64,000 nucleotides of DNA from contig NC_083564.1 of assembly GCF_019925205.1 (NCBI RefSeq), positions 38,354,447-38,418,446 on the forward strand, in the 5' to 3' direction. Shown piece after piece: positions 37,651-49,400 of the stretch. The DNA is from Metopolophium dirhodum. Lineage: Eukaryota; Arthropoda; Insecta; Hemiptera; Aphididae. Every line of letters begins with the position of its first letter. Positions within the stretch are counted from its first letter, which is position 1. The translations under genes were made by a program, and so were the position numbers. The notes under the pieces are model-generated. The model was not told the DNA's origin, did no database searches, and saw only the letters and a list, made by a program, of their open reading frames with translations.

Positions 37651-37714
37651 TGTAATCCTGAATGTACAGTTAATTTATTACTACCCATCTACAAAATCAA
37701 CACTGTATTAATAA

Positions 37715-38075
37715 ACGATTCTGAGCGAAAACGGTCGTCAGCCTATGATATTACCAAGTATATTTGATGATATTATAGTGAATAAAGTAATTTATATATA
37801 ACCTATTTACGTGGAATCTTGTTTTAAATTTTTAATCCTCAGCTACAAAAGTTGAACATTTTATACATTTTTAACTACAAAATAATTATTAAATTATAAA
37901 TTTGATAAATGTTGTCAAAATTTGAACTTTAAATGCTTATAAATAAAAATTGAGCCTATGCATTTTTAATATTTTTTAACTGCTATTATAACGATATATC
38001 AGCAGCCTTATATTAAATTTTCACGCTTTTCTACCCAACGAATAAAATTTTATTGATATTTAAAGAAATAAAAAC
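37715..38075 (+). repeat. Dispersed repeat, inverted copy at 60,950-61,310
   Basis: It begins 'cgattctgagcgaaaacgg' with 'gtcagcctatgatattacc' downstream, and matches the reverse complement of 60,950-61,310 along its length. Related tips occur at about 240, 42,365 and 46,700. It is part of an abundant family whose end is marked by 'aaaaacgattctgagc'. Confidence 0.8.
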
Positions 38076-39050
38076 TAAAATAATTGAAAACTGACTATGT
38101 CCGTAAACAGCTCAAAAAGAGTCAAAATATTTTCAAAATTGTATGGTGTATAGAAAATTCTAATATAAACATTCAGTGAAATTTTCATGTATCTACAGTC
38201 ATACGTTTTTTAATTACAACAAAATAAGAAAATCGTTACATGAGAAATCGAGTAAATATCAAATGTTGTAAAAATATGAATTTCAAACGTTCATAAAAGT
38301 TTAATTTGACTTTCTTGTAGAAATTTTTTTTTGATAAAGGTAGACAAACTTATGATTAATCTTATATTACATTTTCAAATCTTAGATTTAAAAAGAAAAA
38401 TTTTTATGAATTCTCAACTCAAAATAATTTGCTAATTTTCGTGATTTTTCAGTATTTTGTCAAAATTTGAACTTTAAATGCTTATAAATAAAAACTGTGA
38501 CTAATGATTTATAATTTTTTTCATCTGCCTTTGAAACAATAACTTAGGAGCCTTCTATTAAATTTTCAAGCTTTTTTACTCAACAGATAAAACTTTATTG
38601 ATATTTAAAGAAAAAAAAAACTAAAAAAATTGAAAACTGACAATGTCCGTAAACAGCTCAAAATAGTCAAAATATTTGGAAAATGTTATGGTGTATAGAA
38701 AATGCTGATATAAGCATTTAGTCAAAATTTAATGTACCTAGGGTCATTTGTTTTAGAATTGCACCAAAAACCAAAATCGATTTTTTCGAAAACGGACTTT
38801 GCGCAAAAATTTCCCGTTTTTCCTTTGTTTTTCACGTCGCTTTTGACAACTACTGGGAAAATTTTACTTTTGACCCCCCATAGTACCAACTAGATTCACT
38901 TTCCTATCAGAAAAGTTACTGTTAAAGAAAATTCAAGCACTTTTACTATCCTAAAAGGTAATGACAGACACAAAAAAAAAATAAAAAAAACACACATCAT
39001 TGTAAAATCAATACATTCATCGCTTCCCTCAGAATCTAAAAAAAAAAATT

Positions 39051-39769
39051 GGAAGTGACTCTGCTGAACAGTAGGTTACAAGTGGGTGACTGTTATAGAT
39101 AGTGTTAAATTTGAATTCAATGATATAATATCATAGTATACGAAAAACGATTTTAAGTGGATTATTTGAATTATTATTATTTGTTTATTATCGTATTTGT
39201 ATATGATAATATATTTTAGACTTTTCAATTACCCACGAATAATATTTTGAAAATAGGCATATGTATATATTACAAGTAACAACGAATTAAGATCGATATT
39301 GCAAAAAATAATTGCCGGAAATCATTAGTTTTTAACTGAAAACGACAGGGATGTCTGAACTTGGCGGTCAGTCTTATTTTTAAGTTATATGTTTTATAAC
39401 TAATTGAAATTTTTGGTATTTTTATATGTACCCGGTATACCACACTGCGTTTGCTCAAACAATTAAAATCAAAAACATCCTTCGACTTGTTATGTAAAAC
39501 CACCATGGGTGGGTGGCAGAATTTTTTTTGCATCATCAATTTTAAAACGTTGATTTACCTAGATTAAAAAAAAATTAATTTGTAATACTTAAGCTCGGTA
39601 AACTTTAAGCGTTGTACGGGTGCGTAAAACACCGAAAATCGTGAACTTCGTAAGGCTATACCATAAAAACCAATGATTTGCAGGTAGTCGAGTTTTGGAC
39701 AAGTACCTACATACGTAACTTATAATAATTCATATTGTAAATTAATTAGGTACCAAAAAATTATAACTT
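39051..39769 (+). repeat. Dispersed repeat, direct copy 1 (partner 42,274-43,074)
   Basis: It starts 'ggaagtgactctgctgaaca' immediately after the inverted-repeat element and matches 42,274-43,074. Copy 1 lacks about 85 bp present in copy 2 near 42,380-42,465. It ends at 'aaattataacttg', where the Gypsy fragment begins. An inverted relative of its first 110 bp lies at about 61,310-61,420. Confidence 0.85.
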
Positions 39770-40309
39770 GTTCCGCACCTATTGTTACCAACAACATTCT
39801 ACGTGGCCTCAATATGTCCCGTATATCGAATGGACCCTTAACAACGTGCGAGATGAGTCGACCCATCAAACTCCCTCGGCACTATTTCTGAATAAATCTA
39901 AATATAATCCCCTCGTTCAGTGCATACAGTTCCCCTACAACGATCCCCCTTAGATTACAATAGAAAATTAATATTAGCCCAAGACATTCAATTATCCAAA
40001 GCCGAAGCCAGAAAGAAAGCCCAAGCAACACGTTTAAAGCCCACATTATTCAAAGTAGGCGATATGGTCCTGGTTCACACTCATAAGTTAAGCAACTTGG
40101 TAGAAAAAAAAATTTCTAAATTCTTCCTGTTATATGATGGCCCTTTCAAAATTACAAATGTTAAAACTACTAATGCTTATGAGTTAGCCCACCCTGATGA
40201 TGGTACACCCAAAGGCACTCACAATGTTATTCATTTAAAACCCTACATGTGGTGGCTACTCAGCCCAGCCGTCCCGCTGTCAAAATACCTGTGTAACGTA
40301 TCAATGTAA
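39768..40309 (+). pseudogene. Gypsy/Ty3 retrotransposon integrase C-terminus, truncated and frameshifted
   Basis: The first frame gives the end of the integrase core (STWPQYVPYIEWTLNNVRDE, then TPSALFLNKSKYNP). The frame then breaks at the C run at about 39,945-39,949 (DPP then TAG), and the next frame continues LDYNRKLILAQDIQLSK, FKVGDMVLVHTHKLSN, FLLYDGPFKI and THNVIHLKPY. This is the GPY/F-type C-terminal domain that helps integrase bind DNA and choose targets. One lost base in the C run explains the shift. The N-terminal zinc finger and catalytic part are absent, because the copy starts abruptly at a repeat junction. Only about 180 residues remain. Confidence 0.85.
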
Positions 40310-40917
40310 TATTCCCCCACATGTCCCTCTCATTTATGACTGTAACATGTTTCTTTTAATTATCATTTTCGTTTCCTACGCGATATCTCAGGCGGTAACC
40401 AAACGGTGGCCATATTATTATCATTTTTAAATTATTATTAAAATCACCATAGGTGATGGCGGGCCTCGTGGGCCAACCGGCATTTCGCTCGCTGATATTA
40501 TTACGCATATAATATTATAACGCACTAGTCGGGTGCGCCAAATTATTATTTACCTCATAATTATTATACTCCTATAACTGCCATATGTCAAAACAATTAT
40601 TATTTTCAAAATGTATTTCAAAATTATTCAACCAATGTAGTATTGTGTGCGGGAGCCACATCTTATCATTATTATTGTCATGTTTATTGTTTAATACAAA
40701 TTATTATTATTCTTATTACTCTAAATTCAGTTTTTCATCATTTATTTATTAAATGGCGTTTCAATTACCGCATATGGTGTTAAAACCTACGAGTTCCGCC
40801 ACAACTATCTTAGGCTTGTCGCGCGGCGCGGCTCGTAGGTCACAACTTGAGTGTTCCCCTCAAGTTGTGGGTGGTTTGCTTAGCTTTAAAAAAGCTCTGT
40901 ACTCTCACAAAACTTGA
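40310..40917 (+). mobile_element. 3' tail or LTR of the Gypsy fragment, with two strong hairpins
   Basis: This follows the pol stop and ends where diverged satellite begins. A possible LTR start is TGTAAC at about 40,341, but no polypurine tract or second LTR is seen. Two perfect inverted repeats lie side by side: ACCTACGAG (40,785-40,793) with CTCGTAGGT (40,832-40,840), and CACAACTTGAG (40,841-40,851) with CTCAAGTTGTG (40,859-40,869). The GC-rich loop of the first contains 'tcgcgcggcgcgg'. Confidence 0.5.
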
Positions 40918-41710
40918 ATAAACTATATTATATTTCTATTAGTTTTTTCTGTTTAAGTATTTTAGTTTGTACTTTGTAATGTGTGTTCCTACTATTTAAT
41001 TTCTTCTACATGTTTTTATTAGTTCCTGAAATTGCATCTTCCTGCAGGTCAATTTTTTTTTTTGTTATGTAATTCTAGTTGAATTTTTCGTATATACTTT
41101 TTAAACATTGATAAGTTGGTGCCCTCTGAATAATCCAAAATTAATGAACTAAATATTTTGAATATTTTTTTCTCTTTAAGATTCTGGACGTTATAGTTTG
41201 AACTTTGTAATTTGTTTTCCTACAGTATAATTTTTTTTTTGTTTTCTAAAATGCTTTTGCCTGCAGGCGCCAACACCCTCCTTCAATTTCTTTTTTAGTA
41301 ATTTTACTCCACTTGAATTTTTTGTATATACTTGAACATTGATAACTTAGTGCCCTATGAATAATCCTTCTTTCATGAACTAAATATTCCTTTTAGTTTT
41401 TCTGTTTAAGATTCTGGACGTTTTAGTTTGTACTTTGTAATGTGTATTCCTAAAATACAATTTTTTCGACATTTTTTTTTGGTTTTCTAAAACGCATTTG
41501 CCTGAGGGCGCCGTGGTCAAATTTTTTTTATGATTTTAACTCTAGCCGAATTTTTTTAACATTGATAACCTGGTGCCACACGAATAATCCTTTTTTAACG
41601 AACTAAATATTTTGAATAGTTTTTCTGTTTGAGATTCTGGACATTTTAGTTTGAAGTTTGTAATGTGTATTCACACAATATAATTAATTTCAAATTTTTT
41701 TTTGAATAAT
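40918..41710 (+). repeat. Diverged satellite block, about four monomers
   Basis: Monomers related to the main array recur here with many substitutions, including 'gcctgcaggcgccaacaccc' at about 41,260, 'gcctgagggcgcc', and repeated 'tttgtactttgtaatgtg' and 'agattctggacgtttta'. Divergence is far greater than within the main array, so this block has escaped its homogenisation. Confidence 0.9.
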
Positions 41711-42273
41711 GTTTGTGATTAAATTTTTTGTTAAAGACTTATTTATAATTATAAGAAAACTTTATTTTTAAATTTTAGAATTAAAGAGAAAAGTATTAAA
41801 AATCTTTATTAATTATACTATCATAGTTTTCATATTAATTATCTTATTTATAGTTAGATCGTAATTTAAGATTTATAAATATAAGACTAATTTGAAATAA
41901 GAAACTCTTATTAAGTAAGAAGAAATAAATTATAGTATAATATAAGATGTAACCGTAGGCATATAAAACAATTAAAAAATGTTGTTTTTATGTCTATGGA
42001 TCAACGAAATTAATAATAATATCATTAGTGACCAAAATAAATGTATTAAGAGACGCGTGATATTACAGTTCTTTCATCATTGTACACTATGTACTAAAGT
42101 TCGACAGACGACGGTTTTCCGGGCGTGCCTGGGAAGTTATATTTCTTTGGTAATTAAATTAAAATATGAATTATAAGTTATATAGGTACCTATTATGTAG
42201 GTAGGTACTTAACCAAAACTCGTATGTCAGAATTTAAATAAGAAGGGAGGTCAATTAAAAAAAAATAAAATTT

Positions 42274-43074
42274 GGAAGTGACTCTGCTGAACAGTAGGGT
42301 ACAAGTGGGTGACTGTTATGGATAGTGTTTCATTTGAATTCAATGATATAATATCATTGTATACGAAAAACGATTCCAAGTGGAGACGATTTGACAGCCT
42401 AGGATATTGTATACTATACGTCTTTTATTGATCTAATTAAATATTATTAATACCGTAGCCGGTTAAATTGAGTTATTATTATTTGTTTATTATCATATTT
42501 GTATATAATAATACATTTTAGACGTTTCAATCACCCACGAATAATATTTTTAAAATAGGTATATAAATTACAAGTTACAACGAATTATGAACGATATTTC
42601 AAAAGATAATTGCCGAAAATCATTAGTTTTTAACTGAAAACGACAGAGAAGTCTGAATTTGGCGGTCAATCTTATTTTTAAGTTATATTATAGCTAATTG
42701 AACTTTTTGGTATTTTCATATAATATATCCGGTGTAGTCACTCGCACACTGCGCTTGCTCGAACAATTAAAATCATAAACATCCCTCGACTTCTTATGTA
42801 AAACCACCATGAGTGGGTGTCAGAATTATTTTTGTATCATCAATTTTAAAACGTTGATTTACCTAGATTAAAAAAAAAATTAATTTGTGATACTTAAGCC
42901 CAGGAAACTTTAAGCGTTGTACGGTTGCGTAAAACACCGAAAATCGTGAACTTCGTAAGGCTATACCATAAAAACCAATTATTTGCAGGTAGTCGAGTTT
43001 TGGACAAGTACCTACATAGGTAACTTATAATAATTTATATTGTAAATTAATTAGGTACCAAAAAAATATAACTT
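42274..43074 (+). repeat. Dispersed repeat, direct copy 2 (partner 39,051-39,769)
   Basis: This is the fuller copy, with 'cgattccaagtggagacg' and about 85 bp missing from copy 1. It ends at 'aatataacttc'. From about 43,090 a different segment begins that also occurs in copy B at about 47,965. Confidence 0.85.
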
Positions 43075-43089
43075 CTCAAACACTTTGTC

Positions 43090-43180
43090 TATTTTCACTG
43101 GCGGGAGAATGTATTAGAATGTCTATAAACTTGCGGACCAGTTTGTATAGTTAAATTTGGCATGCGAACTATAATTGAAA
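43090..43180 (+). repeat. Short segment shared with duplication copy B (47,965-48,035)
   Basis: 'gtctataaacttg' and 'ttggcatgcga' occur in both places with intermediate differences. Copy A lacks this piece. Confidence 0.6.
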
Positions 43181-43609
43181 TAGAAAACCAGAATAGGTGC
43201 ATTGCAGATGACAAATATTTCTGTAAAACAACATACGATTTATCAATATACCGTATAGGTACTGATAATACTGATAGTAGTAGATAATACTATAATATCT
43301 AAGTTCTATGGATTTATCATAATAAACAATATATTTTATAATATCTATGGCAATCGTCAATTGTCGAAATTCGTCGGCGACGGTTAACAATTCTAATAAT
43401 TTCAGCAAATACTATTGTATTATAAATATAATATATTGTATATTTTGATTTCAGTGAACAAAAAAATAATAAGCCACTAATATAAACGGACAGTTCGTTA
43501 AACCGTACATATTATAATGTAAGTTTTAATACAAACTCCCAAATTTCATTATGATCAGGTTATTTTCATAAAGTATTTCGATACTTTCAAGTTTGAGTTC
43601 ATCGGAGTG

Positions 43610-43850
43610 AGATGATTAGATGGAGATGGATGAAGATAGCTGTTTCTTCGGCGATGGCAGCACTCTAGCTACGTTTCACCGGAAGAGTAGATGTTTACGA
43701 GTAAGTTTGTTTTCATATTATTACCTACTATTTTACATTTACTTTTTAGACTTAAATTAAATATTTATTGCCATGGACAATCTGTTAACTACGTGACGTG
43801 GAAGCATTTATAAGTTTAATCCCAATAGCGCAATGTATAAAATACGCGAG
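43610..43850 (+). repeat. Exon-like module plus donor-like segment, copy 2
   Basis: A frame reading DEDSCFFGDGSTL and then TFHRKSRC leads to GTAAGTTTG at 43,701. A 130-bp conserved segment and then 'atgtataaaatacgcgag' (43,834-43,850) follow. It is related to 1,800-1,906 with 2,428-2,580, and to 45,800-46,006. Function is unknown. Confidence 0.4.
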
Positions 43851-43899
43851 ACCGTCTTCGTTTCACCACGCCAAGTTTAATACGCACCTTTTTGCATGT

Positions 43900-45500
43900 T
43901 ATACAATACGCCGGGTATCACCTTAGGCTTGCGCAAAGTATTTAAAACAATATAATGTTATTAATCTTTATATTTTATATTTTTATCTACATAAATACAT
44001 TATACACCTCATATATTTTATTAGCATACTTACACTTTTTTTAGTGTAGTTTATACCCTAGATGGCTATAGATATAGGTATTAAATGTCTTGCAATTATA
44101 TATTATTTTACTATAATTATTAATTTCATTATAATATAATATAACAATACACTCTAAATTAAATTAGTTGTTATCAAGACAGACAGTCTTAAAACAAACT
44201 CTTTTCTGGACGTTTTCAAAACGTATTATGCTTAAAAAAAATTGCACAGTTGTCTTAGCAGTCAGTTGCTAGATCAACCCGTGTGACATCAAATAGGAAT
44301 TATTCTTGTTTTTTTAAATAGTTTTTTCGAAAAATATAGGTATGTAACATGTATAGCTCATACAATTATGAATTTATAGTTAATGGAAATGCGGATGTTT
44401 ATACTTCATAGATATTTTTTTAGTTAATAATCGTGTAAATAATTTGATTAAACAATAAGGTACTTACCTACTTATCACTAGTATCAATTTTATTATATTA
44501 CGTGTAAAATCACCAACACAAGGTGCAGACTGCGTTAAAAAAATTAAAAACATAAAATAAAATATAAAATAATGTTTTAGTAGAAGCTGGAAACTGTAGT
44601 TTATTTTAATTTATAATCCAATTAATGTAACCGAGAATGTAACTATTAAATTCATCATTGAATGATTATTCAGAGATCACTTTGGGATAAATGTAAATTA
44701 AATTAAAAATAATTTAAAAACATTTTATGAAAGGAACAAGATTACTGCTAATATTTAAGTCTTAATAATTATTAACAAATAAATACAAATAATAGATTTT
44801 TTAATAGCTTTTTACTATTAACATTCAGTGTAAATATAGTTTCTCATCGACTTACCAATATGTAATAAACCTATATGTAATAAAATAATTATTCATATCA
44901 AATAATCCTAACAATTTAATGCAAGGATTTTCATAAATTGATCTTACAGCAGCCTTAAAACACCAAAAATACATTTGTACATCATTTACAAAATTTTAGT
45001 TCCCTATTATGGTGTAGATAGTAATACAAACAATAAAGTGCTATTCGAAAACACAATTTCGTATACCTATTATTATTTACTAAATACCTACAACTAAACT
45101 AAACTAAAAATAAACATATGATTACATAAACTGAGTGCCTATAAAATAATATTATATATGAAAATTGAATATTTATTACGAATACTTATCGTTTACACAG
45201 ACCACAAGAAAAAATAATTAAAAATATTAAAAAAAAAAACACATCATTGTAAAAATATAGTTGGTATTATAGTATTTGATGAGTTTACTGTATACGTTTA
45301 TGGCTTGATGTTAACTCTAAAATCCAGTAATCACATTTTTATTTAATAATTCATAAAATACAATATGCTCTTATAAAAATATTCTTGTGCTTCTGATATC
45401 TATTCACCACCTTAATCAATAATTAAATTGATAAACGAAAATAATAATTTAAATAATACCTATATCATATTATTATAATTCAAATTCAAAATTATAAACT
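43900..45500. other. AT-rich DNA, no gene seen
   Basis: No frame, transposon end or RNA gene could be supported on either strand. Short TA-rich palindromes are common, as expected from composition. Confidence 0.5.
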
Positions 45501-45511
45501 ATTTTGGTTTA

Positions 45512-45856
45512 TTGTCATATCAAATTTCAATGAACAAATTGGTCCTTAACACAGAACTCTTTGATATAAAAAGTTGCATTATATTATATCCGTGGATTCA
45601 TCATATTGACGTACCTAGCATGATATCTATCATTTATTTATTTAATCTATGGCAAATCTCAAAGTCGTTGCAGAAGACACAGTCGATTAAAATTTCAATA
45701 AGCAAAGAAGATATGAGCAAAAAACTTACTGCGTTTCGTATAATTTTATTTTTCATAAATCACAATATTCTAAGTCTGGCTGTATTCTGGAGCGTTTCTT
45801 CATGGGCGTCGCAGTTCACACACGTCACGGATTCCGCCGAAGGAGTCGATAATTAA
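45512..45856 (+). other. Hypothetical 114-codon open frame, unknown
   Basis: The frame is open with internal ATGs and two hydrophobic stretches (around IISIIYLFNLW and IILFFINHNILSLAVFW), then ends SAEGVDN and TAA, followed two bases later by GTAAGTTTG. It aligns at the nucleotide level with 1,640-1,906, where the frame is broken, so it is one member of a small repeated module family. It could be a membrane-protein exon or only a repeat with an open frame. I do not recognise it. Confidence 0.25.
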
Positions 45857-45857
45857 A

Positions 45858-46010
45858 GTAAGTTTGTTTTTATATTCTTTTGGGGCTTAAATTTACTTTT
45901 AAGACTTAAAAGTTAAAACAAATATTTAATGTCACGAAAAATGTGCTATCCAAGTGTTGTAGGCGCATATTTTAGTTCCGGACTAGAAATGTATAAAATA
46001 CGCGAGATAT
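45858..46010 (+). repeat. Module following the donor-like signal, copy 3
   Basis: GTAAGTTTG, the shared 130-bp segment, then 'aatgtataaaatacgcgag' at 45,989-46,006. See 2,428-2,580 and 43,701-43,850. Confidence 0.5.
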
Positions 46011-46458
46011 AAACGCCGTCGTCGTTTTTCCAGTCCCTGTTTGTAGAATAATTATAATTAATAGGTGCATACCTATACAGGGTACTTAATATAAATATAT
46101 AAATATTTTGGTTTAATTTATAGAAATATATGTTATGACTTATAACTGATAATAGTCATAAGATACAATTTTAATTAATAACTGGTAATTTTTTTTCCAA
46201 ATACAACGTTATAAGTTATAGGTAACTATTTAGTGTCACATACTTAACTTCTATTGTTCACCTAATATCTATATTCTATATCATAGGGATTAGGGATGTA
46301 TAACCATGTACACATAAAAGTATATTCATGGAATGGTCAACTGCCTATCCTGATATGTGCGCACTTATGAATAATATACCTACTCATATACTCGTATAGG
46401 TATATAAATACTGTAATACTACATATACGAATGTGTTACCTATTATGTCCCTAAAAGT

Positions 46459-49400
46459 TCAACAGTTATTATTATATTTATTTATTTTTTAAATATAGGT
46501 AGGTACATTACAAGACTCTAATTAAAATCACATTTTTTTTTATTTTTTTGAACACAATGTTTTAAAAATTATTAATTAATATATAATTTATTGGTATAGT
46601 ACTAAATAAATTAATTAAATAAAACAAACACAACTACTATAATTATTAGTAATAATAATATATCCACGTATACATTATTAAAATACAAAACGAACAAACG
46701 AAAAACGATTCTGAGCAAAGATATCATTAACTAATAAATAATATTGAGATTAAAGTAATTTATTTTTTCGGCAGAAAATCGGTATGAATGTTTTTTTTTA
46801 TAAAAATTGTTTATATTAAGTGTTTAAGATGTTAGATTTCGGTTCGGCTGATTGTCCACCCCCTCACTCTTCCGCATCAATGCATCAGAAATTATTATTT
46901 ATAATATTTAAATATAAACTGCATTTTCTGAATTTTCTAAAACATTGCTGTCCAAGCAAAGAATTCGTTTCATATATTATCAACGAATTTAAAAATGAAA
47001 TTAGAACATTTATATGGGATAAAGTCAATTTATATAAAACTTATTAGAAAAAAATTAAATAGGTACAATTAAATAAAAGTAATTTTTTTTCTTATATTTC
47101 TATTTTTTTACGTACCCATTATGTTCGACACTATAACTTCAGTCTTCAGTTATAGAAAACAACACTTGCCAATATGGAATTACTGTCGAATATTTTTATT
47201 TTAAAATATTAAATAGCATCTGATCGACTGATGTGCTATAATGAAACTCAAAATATAACGAATACACTACCTTTACACTTATCTAAATTCTATTTTATAT
47301 TCGTTTAAATTGGACTTTTAATTTTTCTGGCCATTTTATTAAGCTTTGTAATATAAGTGCATTAAATCGTATTTTTAATGCATTTAAATCTACGTCTTAT
47401 TTATAACTTAACGTTATTTTGTATATACCAATCGATTAGTGTACACAATAAAAAATATAATATTATTGATGGGTTAATAGGTTGATAACTATTATGTAGG
47501 TAGGTACAGTTTTGTACGTTCAATGTATCGTTCTTAATTCATAAAGTAGCTAAATGAGTCAAATGATTTTGTCAAGGGGTGGGGGGGAAGGATATGGCTG
47601 ATTTTTTAACATACACTATTTCAAGGGCTCTTAACCTAAGGGGCGCACCACTCTAAGGAGGAGTGACACAATTTCGTAAGGGGGGGGTGGGACGTGAAAA
47701 TGTTTAAAAAAAAATACGAATTTATTTAGTTATTTAGGTAATACATATTAATTAATAGGTATTTCTTAATTTTTTTTATTATTTTATTTGAAACATTATT
47801 TTAAATATTGGGATCAATAAAACTATTTTTATATAATTACTATTTTATATCAATTAGAATTTGTTTATAAACCAAGTAATAAATAAATGGTTACCAAATA
47901 ATAAAACCGTTATCTACATTATAAATTTGAATTCAATTTACTGCATTTGCGTCTATATAGGGCCACCGGCAACAGAGTGCATTATAGAATGTCTATAAAC
48001 TTGTGGTCTAGTATATGGTTAAAATTGGCATGCGACCAACAACTGGGGGCTTGTTCTGGAAAATTTATATGATCTAATAAGGTTCATCTCATTATTTGAA
48101 TTAAATTAATTTTTAAGCGATTGTTGTGTTAATCAATTTTTTAATTTATTTCATTAAACACACTCGTCTCAGTTTTACGTTTACTACTGCCTACCAAAGG
48201 CGCAATGTATAATAATAATAAATTATACGCCAGTCCGAACAATCCAAACGCTGTCTTACTCGTAGTCGAGTTCTAGTTGATAACTGACTTGTGAATAAAT
48301 GTAATTTTTGTTAGGTATAAAAATAAAACTAATAAATCCTTAAATACAACATTTAAAAATACAAACTCTGTGTAATAAAAATTAATATTAGGTATTTATT
48401 GGTAGGTTTATATAATACTGTAGACTGTAACTAGGTCATTAGAATATTGTAGAACATTTTACTGCATAAGATGCGTGTTATTTCAGAAATGGTATTCGTC
48501 AGTGAACATTTTCAAACTGGGAATAATATATCATAAGCAGATTGAAATGCGTGAACGTTTCAGTGTTTCGAAGACTAAGTTTCGTAGCAGATTTCGATTC
48601 CGTCACGGGGTATGTATTTTCTTATTTCTCAGTAGGTTTTTTTTTATTATAGTTAATTGATCAGGGGATGTATTGCCCGAAAATTTTCAATATTTGTATT
48701 GTAACTATACCGGTATAACACTATTCGGGCTATCAATAAAGTCGTGTTCAAAATTAGAAAATTGGTGAGGTATGATATTTTATTAAGCAATTCTTCGAGT
48801 AGGGAATTCGCTCAATGATATTTAAATATTTTCACCGATAATCAAGTACGATGACTTGTAAGTAACTAGAGACTGAGTGAATAGGAATTAGGAAGTGTAT
48901 ATCACACACGGCGAAGATAAGGAAATGGGTCAACAGGATTTCAGAATGTTTGGTGTATGAAAGGGAAAGATGAAAAAGAAATGTAAGGTTAGGGTAGGTA
49001 AGTGGAGTGAGAGTAGCAGATATGAGAATAATAAGTAAGGTGTTAAGGTACAAAAGAGGATAGAATAAGAAATTAATTAATTAAGGGTAGTGTAGGCTAG
49101 TGTACATATTGTAGTGAAAACAAGAGAGAATAGGTTTAGGTGGTTCGGTCACTGTATGATAAGAGATAGTGAGAGTGGCTAAAGAAGTTGGTTAATTTAG
49201 GGGGGAAATGAGGGGCGAGAAGACTGAAGAAGAGATGGATAGACAGAATACCGATCATATGGAGGTGTGGAATGAGAGTGGCTGAACCTGTATATAGCTG
49301 TGAGAGACGGGGGAAGAAAAAGTGTAAAGGTAGAATAGTTATGTTAACAATACCGAATACGTAGGAAAAGATCTTGAATTGCAAAGGCCCTATTGACTCT

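Larger units (their letters stand above)
35078..39037. mobile_element. Long-inverted-repeat element, ~4 kb, with ~600-bp arms
   Basis: The left arm (35,078-35,664) starts AGATTCTGAGCGAAGCGATG. The right arm (38,417-39,037) ends with its near-complement (...CGCTTCCCTCAGAATCT). The arms match throughout, for example 'gttggtactttggggggtc' against its complement near 38,880. A second, diverged copy of the left tip lies 78 bp outside at about 35,000. The interior holds a 150-bp minisatellite and a decayed multi-exon coding stretch. Next to the right arm, 37,840-38,250 is a diverged direct copy of right-arm sequence. No transposase is recognised, and the T/A-rich borders hide any target duplication. 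The size and architecture suggest a non-autonomous DNA transposon. Confidence 0.7.

Noticed and set aside
39270..39539. 89-codon minus-strand frame
   Set aside because: It lies in a dispersed repeat whose second copy at 42.3-43.1 kb does not keep the frame.
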